Of a DNA stretch of 5,141 nucleotides, positions 1 to 5,141 are shown in pieces. Source of the stretch: Kiritimatiellia bacterium (GTDB lineage Bacteria; Verrucomicrobiota; Kiritimatiellia; SLAD01). The stretch lies in assembly GCA_007125875.1 (NCBI GenBank), contig SLCI01000081.1, positions 1-5,141 of the forward strand. The letters are read 5' to 3'. The stretch's first letter is position 1. Each line of letters begins with the position of its first letter. The notes below the pieces were generated by a model. That model ran no database searches. It saw only the letters and a program-made list of their open reading frames with translations, and was not told where the DNA came from. The position numbers were made by a program, and so were the translations under genes.

Positions 1-100
1 TCATGCTCGCGGCTCACCGGGACGGTTCGCCCCACCTATCCCATCACGCGGCGGTAGGGCGAGGCGTCCCTGCCGAGCCGCCGGGACATCTGCCGCTCCA
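1..100. other. Intergenic stretch downstream of mfd, no convincing gene
   Basis: GC-rich stretch after the mfd stop. On the minus strand a 21-codon frame (101 down to 36) starts inside the mfd stop (TGATG overlap) but ends quickly and looks accidental. A 6-bp stem can form between 49-54 and 78-83, with a further 4 bp between 56-59 and 68-71. It has no T-tract, so a terminator call is weak. A minus-strand ATG at 4-2, preceded at about 8 nt by GGTGAG, could be the first codon of a following gene in the mfd direction. Only four bases of it are visible, so this is a guess. Confidence 0.35.
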
Positions 101-3100
101 TCAATCCGGCCAATCCTTCACTAGCGCGGTCAGTTCCTGAATCTTGCCTGACGCATCGCTGCTCTGCAGGCGCGGGAAGCGCTTGTCGATCATCATGAAC
201 TGCTGGTGCTGCTTCATCATGACTTTCCCGTCCCGCGTCTCAATTTCGCCGATCCCGCCTTCATGGGCATGAATACGCAGTCGGGCAATATCCAGCAAGC
301 GTTCCAGCGCCGGCGGGATCGGGCCGAGACGATCAATCAGATCCGCCTTCAGATCCTCATACTCGTCCAGGTCCGATAGCCCGGCCAGCTTGCGGTACAC
401 ATTCACGCGCAAATGCTCGTCTTCCATATACTCGGTTGGGATGACGGCGGCATTGTCAGCCTCGGATTGGGAGGGCGCGCTGTCGATGAAGTCGAGGCGC
501 AGATCGACGTCAATAATCGGGGGCGGCGCTTCGCCTTTCAGGCGGGCGACGGTGCGTTTCAGGAACTGGCAATAGAGGTCGAAGCCCACAGCGGCGATGT
601 GCCCGCTCTGTTCCGCGCCGAGGATGTTGCCGGCCCCGCGGATTTCGAGATCACGCAAGGCCAGCTTGAAGCCCGACCCCAAGCCGGAATATTTTCGAAT
701 CGCCCGTACCCGTTCCCGCGCCGCTGAATAAAGTTGGCCGTGCTTGGGCAACAGTAAGTAGGCATAGGCCTTGTGTTTGTAGCGACCTACCCGACCGCGC
801 AGTTGGTACAGGTCCGATAAACCGAACCGGTCGGCCCGCTCAATGAAGATGGTGTTGACGTTGGGAATATCGACGCCGCTCTCGATGATGGTGGTACACA
901 AGAGAACGTCATATTCGCCGCGCACGAAGGCGGTCATGACCGCCTCCAGCTCATGCTCATTCATTTGGCCATGCCCCACCGCGATCCGCGCTTCAGGGAC
1001 TAATTTCAATAAGTGTTCACGCGTCTTCTCAATGGTTTGGACGCGATTATGCAAGAAGAAGACTTGGCCTTCGCGCGCCAGCTCACGTCTTATGCCATCG
1101 CGAATCACGTCGTTACGGTATTCGGTCACAATGGTTTCAACCGGCAATCGCTGCTGCGGCGCGGTTTGGATGGTGCTGATGTCGCGGGCACCCGCCAAAC
1201 TCATATATAAGGTGCGCGGAATCGGTGTGGCCGTCATGGTGAGCATGTCAACCAGTTGACGCAACGCCTTCAAGTGTTCCTTGTGCTCCACGCCGAACCG
1301 TTGCTCTTCATCAACAATCACCAGCCCAAGATTTTTGAATTGCACGTCGGGCTGCACGAGGCGATGCGTGCCGACCACGATATCGACGCGTCCGGCGTTC
1401 AGGTCTTCGACAATCTGCCGTTGCTCGGCGCGCGTACGGAAACGACTGAGCATCTCGATGCGAACCGGAAAGGCAGCCATCCGCTGCGAGAAGGTCTCAT
1501 AGTGCTGTTGCGCCAAAATGGTGGTGGGCACGAGCAGGGCGACTTGGCGCCCGTCCATCACCGCCTTGAACGCGGCGCGCATAGCAACCTCGGTCTTTCC
1601 GTAGCCGACATCGCCGCAGATTAAGCGGTCCATCGGACGCTCGCTCTCCATATCCTTTTTCACGTCCGTGATGGCGCGGAGCTGATCGTCCGTCTCTTCA
1701 TAGGGGAACGTCGCTTCAAACTCGTGTTGCCAGGGTGCGTCGGCGGCAAAGGCGTGGCCCGCCATCAGCTGTCGCGCGGCTTGCGTTTCCAGTAAGTTGG
1801 CCGCTAGATCGCGCACTGCGCGTTCCGCGGCCACTTTCTCGCGGCCCCAACGCTTGCCGCCGAGCGCGTGCAGGTTGGGACGCTGCTTGCCGAAGCCGAC
1901 ATAGCGACTCAGAAGATGCGCCTGCGAGACCGGCAAATAGATTTTGGCGGCGTCGGCGTATTCAATCGTCAGCACTTCCTGGCGCTGGCCATTCATTTCG
2001 ATCTCGTACAGGCCGAGATAACGCCCTATGCCGTGCTCAATGTGCACCACCAATTCGCCGGGCTGAATGTCGCGCCACTCACTGATACGCGCGCCACTGA
2101 CCTTGCGTGGCCCGGCGCGGCGGGCGTGCGGGTCGTAGCGGCCACGCTGTTGTCGGCGGCGCCCGTACAGGTCGTGCTCCGAAACAATCAGTTGATGGCC
2201 ATCGGTATAGTGAAAGCCTTCCGACAGGGGCGCGGATACCAGTTCAAAACAGGCTGCGTTATCGCCCGATTCGCCTCGCCATTCCACAAAGCGATCTCGC
2301 GTACCTTGTGTGCCGAAGAAGATCCGCACATGTTCCCCAGTCTGCGCGCGTTCTTCCAGATCGCGCACAAAGTCGCGGCGCGCTTCTTCCAGTGCGCCTT
2401 GGTCGAGGCCGGTGCGCTCCAGTGACGGCAAGCCCGCGATGGCGCGAATCGAAAGCGCATGACTCGCGGCGGTGCGCGGTTTGCGGCCGCCCAGATAAAG
2501 CGGTCCGCGCGTGAAGTTTTTGCGGATGCTGCGCCGCAGGGTGTTGTAGGACCACGTATGCGCAGACGCGCCGGAGTCGGCAATCACCGTTTCGTATTGT
2601 TCGGCATGCGCGCGCACTTGATCTTCGTCGCACCAAACCCACAGGCTGTCCGGCGAAAGGTAGTCCAGTAGCGTGGCGGTACGCTGGGCTTCATCCGAAC
2701 TGTCGGTTTCCTCGCGCGCGGGCAAGACCGTAATCTCACTGAGCCGATCAATCGAGCGCTGGTCTTCCGGATTGAAGGTGCGAATCGAGTCGAGCGTGTC
2801 GCCGAAGAATTCTAAGCGAATCGGCCAATCCTCCGAGGGCGGCCAGACATCGACGATGCCGCCGCGATGTGCGGCTTGACCTTTCGCGGCCACTTCCGCC
2901 TCAAAGTCATAGCCGAGCTGATCGAGGCTCTCGAGAAAGGGCTGCAACGGATAGGCTTGATCACGTGTGAGGCGATGGCGCCCTTCCGTTAGCGCCTCCG
3001 GCGCCAGCGTCTTTTGCATCAAGGCTTGCACGCAGGTCAGAATCACGGGTGGCGGTGAGGATTCAAGACAGCGCCGCAAGACGTTGAGGCGATCGCCGAG

Positions 3101-3448
3101 CAGGTCGGCTAATGGTGCGCCGCCGCGACCGGGTAGGGTTTCCCATGGGGGATAAAAGGCCGCCTCGAGGTCAGGGCAAAAGCTGCTGAAATCGCGGGCG
3201 AAATCCTCCAGCGTGCGTGGGCCGTCCAGCACCACAATTAGGGCGCGATTCAGCGCAGGCTGCAGCGCGGCCGTTATATACGCCTGCGCGGCAGCGGGCA
3301 AATCAGGCACAAAACATCCCCCCGCCTGATCCGTAAGACGGACCAGTTCCTCTCGATCCTGCCCCTTTAGGATCGGCTGCCAGTTATCGGACGTCATGTG
3401 GCGAAAAATGTACGCTGGATGAATTGCAGCGTCAATCTGGGGCGTCAT
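101..3448 (-). CDS. mfd: Mfd, transcription-repair coupling factor (ATP-dependent DNA translocase)
   Basis: Cytoplasmic SF2 translocase that removes RNA polymerase stalled at DNA lesions and recruits UvrA for nucleotide excision repair. The 1115 residues are close to the usual length (E. coli 1148) and the frame is intact. The UvrB-like N-terminal module carries RGGIVDVWPP (about 195-204) and LEFFGDTLDSIR (212-223). The RNA-polymerase-interacting CarD/TRCF domain is at about 465-518 (VVHIEHGIGRY). The motor has Walker A GDVGYGKT (612-619, Lys618), motif Ia LVPTTILAQQH (639-649), the DEEQ box (713-716), motif III TATPIPRT (739-746), motif V TTIIESGVDIPN (852-863) and motif VI QLRGRVGR (882-889). 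The translocation (TRG) region follows with DLEIRGAGNILG (933-944), then the C-terminal TRCF domain at about 978-1071. I chose the ATG at 3448 because AAGGGGA lies 10 nt upstream. A GTG at 3475 would add nine residues but its purine stretch is too close; an ATG at 3397 lacks a ribosome site. Identity is near certain, the start less so. Confidence 0.98.
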   Translation of the reverse strand: MTPQIDAAIHPAYIFRHMTSDNWQPILKGQDREELVRLTDQAGGCFVPDLPAAAQAYITAALQPALNRALIVVLDGPRTLEDFARDFSSFCPDLEAAFYPPWETLPGRGGAPLADLLGDRLNVLRRCLESSPPPVILTCVQALMQKTLAPEALTEGRHRLTRDQAYPLQPFLESLDQLGYDFEAEVAAKGQAAHRGGIVDVWPPSEDWPIRLEFFGDTLDSIRTFNPEDQRSIDRLSEITVLPAREETDSSDEAQRTATLLDYLSPDSLWVWCDEDQVRAHAEQYETVIADSGASAHTWSYNTLRRSIRKNFTRGPLYLGGRKPRTAASHALSIRAIAGLPSLERTGLDQGALEEARRDFVRDLEERAQTGEHVRIFFGTQGTRDRFVEWRGESGDNAACFELVSAPLSEGFHYTDGHQLIVSEHDLYGRRRQQRGRYDPHARRAGPRKVSGARISEWRDIQPGELVVHIEHGIGRYLGLYEIEMNGQRQEVLTIEYADAAKIYLPVSQAHLLSRYVGFGKQRPNLHALGGKRWGREKVAAERAVRDLAANLLETQAARQLMAGHAFAADAPWQHEFEATFPYEETDDQLRAITDVKKDMESERPMDRLICGDVGYGKTEVAMRAAFKAVMDGRQVALLVPTTILAQQHYETFSQRMAAFPVRIEMLSRFRTRAEQRQIVEDLNAGRVDIVVGTHRLVQPDVQFKNLGLVIVDEEQRFGVEHKEHLKALRQLVDMLTMTATPIPRTLYMSLAGARDISTIQTAPQQRLPVETIVTEYRNDVIRDGIRRELAREGQVFFLHNRVQTIEKTREHLLKLVPEARIAVGHGQMNEHELEAVMTAFVRGEYDVLLCTTIIESGVDIPNVNTIFIERADRFGLSDLYQLRGRVGRYKHKAYAYLLLPKHGQLYSAARERVRAIRKYSGLGSGFKLALRDLEIRGAGNILGAEQSGHIAAVGFDLYCQFLKRTVARLKGEAPPPIIDVDLRLDFIDSAPSQSEADNAAVIPTEYMEDEHLRVNVYRKLAGLSDLDEYEDLKADLIDRLGPIPPALERLLDIARLRIHAHEGGIGEIETRDGKVMMKQHQQFMMIDKRFPRLQSSDASGKIQELTALVKDWPD

Positions 3449-3458
3449 TGACGCAGAT

Positions 3459-3465
3459 TCCCCTT
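3459..3465 (-). promoter_or_regulatory. Candidate ribosome binding site of mfd
   Basis: On the minus strand AAGGGGA ends 10 nt before the ATG at 3448. It is the best purine-rich match near any of the three possible starts and decides the start chosen for mfd. The spacing is slightly long, so the GTG at 3475, which has AAAGG almost touching it, is not excluded. Confidence 0.45.
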
Positions 3466-3502
3466 TTCCCGCCACGCCTTTCTGTTATCCTTAAGGGTGA
3501 TT

Positions 3503-3518
3503 GCGATTGTGTAATCGC
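3503..3518. promoter_or_regulatory. Perfect inverted repeat between mfd and ygeW, candidate operator
   Basis: GCGATT (3503-3508) and AATCGC (3513-3518) are exact reverse complements separated by GTGT. The site lies 55 nt before the first mfd base and 65 nt before the ygeW ATG, in the 134-bp region both genes share, where a dimeric regulator could act on one or both promoters. It could also be a small hairpin in the ygeW leader. No convincing -35/-10 pair was found on either strand. A weak plus-strand pair (TTGCGA at 3501-3506, ATCAAT at 3524-3529, 17-nt spacing) overlaps the palindrome. Confidence 0.35.
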
Positions 3519-3568
3519 CGAAGATCAATACGTCGTCACGATGAAGGCTGACGGCGGGAACATTATGG

Positions 3569-3574
3569 AAGGAG
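3569..3574 (+). promoter_or_regulatory. Ribosome binding site of ygeW
   Basis: AAGGAG with 8 nt to the ATG at 3583 is a near-ideal Shine-Dalgarno site. It fixes the ygeW start against in-frame upstream ATGs at 3424, 3541 and 3565. The first two have no comparable site, and the third starts just before this motif. Confidence 0.85.
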
Positions 3575-3582
3575 CTGGAGCC

Positions 3583-4773
3583 ATGTCTGACCCCCTCGCG
3601 CCATTGAGTGCGCTTAAACAACTGAATGCCAACCTGTACGGCAAAGATTTTCTACTCACCTGGGACAAAAGCCCGGACGAGCTCAAGGCGGTTTTGAGTG
3701 TCGCAGAAACGCTACGCGAACTTTATCGCGCCAACGTGTCGCTGCGCTGCTTTGATTCCGGTCTGGCCATATCCAACTTCCGCGACCAATCCACGCGCAC
3801 GCGCTTCTCGTTTGCCTCCGCCTCCAACTTGTTGGGCTTGGCGGTGCAGGATTTGGATGAGGCGAAGTCTCAGATTGCCCACGGCGAAACTGTGCGCGAA
3901 ACCGCGAACATGATTTCGTTTCTCACGGAGATTATCGGTATTCGCGACGACATGTATCTGGGCGCAGGCCACACGTACATGCTGGAAGTGGCCGAGGCGC
4001 TGGATGACGGATTCAAGAACGGCGTGCTGCCGCAGCGTCCCGCGATCGTTAACCTGCAGTGCGATGTCGATCACCCCACGCAGTCCATGGCGGACCTGAT
4101 GTGGTTGAAAGAGCATTTCGGGAGTTTGGACAATCTGCAGGGCAAAAAAATTGCGATGACCTGGGCTTACTCGCCCAGCTACGGTAAACCGCTCTCCGTG
4201 CCGCAAGGCATTATCGGCCTGATGACGCGATTCGGCATGGACGTGCATCTGGCGCATCCGGAGAAATATGATTTGATTCCGGACGTGGTCGATGTCGCGA
4301 AAAAGAATGCCAGCGCGTCCGGCGGCAACTTCACGCATAGCAACTCGATGGACGAGGCGTTCAAGGATGCCGATATCGTGTATCCGAAATCGTGGGCACC
4401 GTATCACGTCATGGGCAAGCGCACCGACCTGTTGCGGACCAAGGATCAAGAAGGATTGAAGGCGTTGGAGAAAGAGTGTCTGGCCGAGAACGCTCAATTC
4501 AAGGATTGGGAATGCACGGAAGAGAAGATGAAGCTGACCAAGGGTGGCAAGGCCCTCTACATGCATTGTCTGCCCGCTGACATTACCGATGTGTCCTGTA
4601 AGGAAGGTGAAGTCGCGGCGTCCGTCTTTGAGCGCTATCGCTTGGAGACCTACAAGGAAGCCGGCGCCAAGCCATTCATCATCGCGGCGATGATGATGAC
4701 GAGCCGCTTCAAGGATCCCGAGGCGTTGCTGCGCCAACTCGCGAAGCAGGAAAAGCCGCGTAAGCTGGCGTAG
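3583..4773 (+). CDS. ygeW: Knotted carbamoyltransferase YgeW
   Basis: Predicted cytoplasmic transcarbamylase of the aspartate/ornithine carbamoyltransferase superfamily, knotted subgroup. At 396 residues it has the length I recall for E. coli YgeW and reads alongside it for almost its whole length. The N-terminal domain carries the carbamoyl-phosphate loop STRTR (70-74) within FRDQSTRTRFSFAS and the stretch SQIAHGETVRETANM (96-110). HPTQ (164-167) sits in CDVDHPTQSMADL. The C-terminal domain carries TWAYSPSYGKPLSVPQG (193-209), the proline-rich segment I expect in the knot region, and HCLPAD (328-333) followed by SCKEGEV. All these family residues are present, so the enzyme should be active. 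The physiological substrate is less clear: in enterobacteria the gene sits in an anaerobic purine/urate-breakdown cluster, and early structural work left its acceptor unknown. No partner such as ygeX, ygeY, ssnA or hydA is in this window, and the gene is divergent from mfd. Ornithine or aspartate carbamoyltransferase is unlikely because the YgeW-specific segments match throughout. Confidence 0.95.
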   Translation: MSDPLAPLSALKQLNANLYGKDFLLTWDKSPDELKAVLSVAETLRELYRANVSLRCFDSGLAISNFRDQSTRTRFSFASASNLLGLAVQDLDEAKSQIAHGETVRETANMISFLTEIIGIRDDMYLGAGHTYMLEVAEALDDGFKNGVLPQRPAIVNLQCDVDHPTQSMADLMWLKEHFGSLDNLQGKKIAMTWAYSPSYGKPLSVPQGIIGLMTRFGMDVHLAHPEKYDLIPDVVDVAKKNASASGGNFTHSNSMDEAFKDADIVYPKSWAPYHVMGKRTDLLRTKDQEGLKALEKECLAENAQFKDWECTEEKMKLTKGGKALYMHCLPADITDVSCKEGEVAASVFERYRLETYKEAGAKPFIIAAMMMTSRFKDPEALLRQLAKQEKPRKLA

Positions 4774-4797
4774 TTCGAGCTCTATATCGTTTCTCTG

Positions 4798-4904
4798 CAT
4801 TCTCAGGGCAACACGGAGGTTGCCCCTCCAGCGTGCCTTAAGAGGGATAAGTTGACTGTAAGGGCATTCCGGAGGGACGCGCTCCGTCGCGTCCTCTGAG
4901 AATG
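4798..4904. repeat. 107-nt element able to fold into a four-way junction
   Basis: The outer stem is an exact 9-bp terminal inverted repeat, CATTCTCAG (4798-4806) with CTGAGAATG (4896-4904). Inside, three arms follow with almost no unpaired linkers. Arm 2 is GGCAAC (4807-4812) with GTTGCC (4819-4824). Arm 3 is CCTCC (4825-4829) with GGAGG (4871-4875), extended by TGCCTTA (4834-4840) with TAAGGGCA (4859-4866, one bulge). Arm 4 is GACGCG (4876-4881) with CGCGTC (4888-4893). Two bases (4894-4895) separate arm 4 from the outer stem. It begins 24 nt after the ygeW stop. The terminal inverted repeat and the partial second copy suggest a small non-autonomous mobile element; a structured RNA is the alternative. 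It is not a tRNA: arm lengths and the invariant bases do not fit. The pairing is seen directly, the function is inferred. Confidence 0.6.
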
Positions 4905-4917
4905 AGCTGAAACGTAT

Positions 4918-4936
4918 TGGCTTATGGCGCAAGCCA
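4918..4936. other. Small hairpin between the repeat copies
   Basis: TGGCTT (4918-4923) pairs with AAGCCA (4931-4936) around a 7-nt loop. It is short and has no T-tract, so it may be chance. It is noted because it lies between two copies of a structured repeat. Confidence 0.25.
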
Positions 4937-4966
4937 CGCAGAGCGATTAGAACGGCAAAATGTAGC

Positions 4967-4984
4967 CGCGTCCATTAGGACGTG
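4967..4984. other. 7-bp hairpin with a 4-nt loop
   Basis: CGCGTCC (4967-4973) pairs with GGACGTG (4978-4984) around ATTA, with one G-T wobble. The loop-proximal half CGTCC occurs again at 5008-5012 and could pair with GGACG (4978-4982) instead, so two folds compete. No T-tract follows, so it is not a standard terminator. Confidence 0.3.
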
Positions 4985-5046
4985 GATTCCTGTTCGCTCG
5001 GTAGGATCGTCCACCGTCTAATACCAGCTGCTATAACTTTTCGGTA

Positions 5047-5067
5047 CATTCTCAGGGCAACACAGAG
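5047..5067 (+). repeat. Partial second copy of the left end of the junction element
   Basis: The 17 bases at 4798-4814 recur exactly at 5047-5063, 249 bp downstream. Similarity runs on to 5067 with one mismatch (CGGAG in the first copy, CAGAG in the second). It therefore covers the outer-stem left half, the left half of arm 2 and its loop, then stops abruptly. No matching CTGAGAATG right end follows inside the window. Confidence 0.75.
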
Positions 5068-5097
5068 AGGCTGTCTCAAAACCCGGCTCGTGTTGCC
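5056..5097. repeat. 8-bp inverted repeat around a 26-nt spacer
   Basis: GGCAACAC (5056-5063) is exactly complementary to GTGTTGCC (5090-5097). The spacer contains a 4-bp hairpin (GAGA 5065-5068 with TCTC 5074-5077), and a further 4-bp hairpin follows (CGAG 5099-5102 with CTCG 5107-5110). The second repeat copy could therefore fold by itself into a different branched structure. This competes with the view that an insertion sequence begins at about 5067. Confidence 0.45.
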
Positions 5098-5141
5098 GCG
5101 AGATACCTCGTCCCATTTCAAATCATTTAAGTCTCGTCCCA
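5067..5141. mobile_element. Possible insertion-sequence terminus, cut by the window edge
   Basis: GAGGCTGTCTCAAAA (5067-5081) resembles the terminal inverted repeat common in IS1182-like and related transposons. It starts exactly where similarity to the first repeat copy ends. The sequence beyond it contains a 9-bp direct repeat, CTCGTCCCA at 5107-5115 and 5133-5141, of the kind sometimes found next to transposon ends. No transposase is visible, so family and orientation are open. The resemblance is from memory and rests on about 15 bases. Confidence 0.35.

Larger units (their letters stand above)
4774..5141. other. Gene-free, repeat- and hairpin-rich region downstream of ygeW
   Basis: No reading frame here has a plausible start, ribosome site and length. 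No classic ygeW terminator is visible: the first hairpin after the stop (GGGCAAC at 4806-4812 with GTTGCCC at 4819-4825) has no T-tract. The region instead holds the structured element at 4798-4904, a partial second copy at 5047-5067, small hairpins between them and an insertion-sequence-like end at the right edge. Confidence 0.7.

Noticed and set aside
36..101. 21-codon minus-strand frame overlapping the mfd stop
   Set aside because: The TGATG overlap looks like translational coupling, but the product is too short, Arg-rich and without recognisable features.
1868..2425. 185-codon plus-strand frame inside mfd, and other plus-strand frames within 390-3155
   Set aside because: All lie antisense to conserved Mfd domains and have no plausible protein features. 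They follow from GC-rich codon use.
3424..3582. 53-codon in-frame N-terminal extension of ygeW
   Set aside because: It overlaps the start of mfd, has no ribosome site, does not resemble the YgeW N-terminus, and the ATG at 3583 has an excellent AAGGAG and gives the family length.
4806..4825. Rho-independent terminator of ygeW
   Set aside because: The 7-bp stem is real but no T-rich run follows on either side, and it is better explained as an arm of the larger junction structure.
4798..4904. tRNA or integron attC site
   Set aside because: The cloverleaf-like fold has a 9-bp outer stem and no tRNA invariant bases or anticodon arm. The GTTGCCC arm does not match the GTTRRRY core of attC sites.
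3712..4932. 406-codon open frame on the minus strand across ygeW
   Set aside because: It is antisense to a clearly identified, motif-complete gene. Its protein has no recognisable domain and is rich in His, Arg and Gln, as expected of a mirror frame.

Overview
The window holds two complete, divergently oriented protein genes and a gene-free, repeat-rich tail. The DNA is moderately GC-rich. Codon use, intact reading frames and spacing point to a bacterial chromosome. The lineage cannot be fixed from the sequence. A Gram-negative environmental bacterium such as a Nitrospirota-type organism would fit, but that is only an impression.

Layout. Positions 1-100 are a short stretch downstream of mfd with no convincing gene. 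Positions 101-3448 (minus strand) encode Mfd, the transcription-repair coupling factor, with every expected domain and helicase motif. Positions 3449-3582 are the shared 5' region of the two genes and contain a perfect 6+6 bp inverted repeat with a 4-nt centre, a candidate operator. Positions 3583-4773 (plus strand) encode a 396-residue knotted carbamoyltransferase of the YgeW type. Positions 4774-5141 contain no gene. They hold a 107-nt stretch (4798-4904) that can fold into a compact four-way junction, a second partial copy of its left end (5047-5067, 20 of 21 bases identical), several small hairpins, and at the right edge a sequence resembling the terminus of an insertion sequence.

How the parts relate. 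Mfd is a housekeeping DNA-repair protein. YgeW is an enzyme of nitrogen/purine catabolism, usually found among other catabolic genes. Here it stands without such partners inside the window, with a strong ribosome binding site and its own upstream region. The two genes share only a divergent promoter region, and no functional link is evident.

The most unusual feature is the four-way-junction repeat just after ygeW. It could be a small non-autonomous mobile element or a structured RNA. The partial second copy is either interrupted by an insertion sequence or is a structural variant whose right end lies outside the window.
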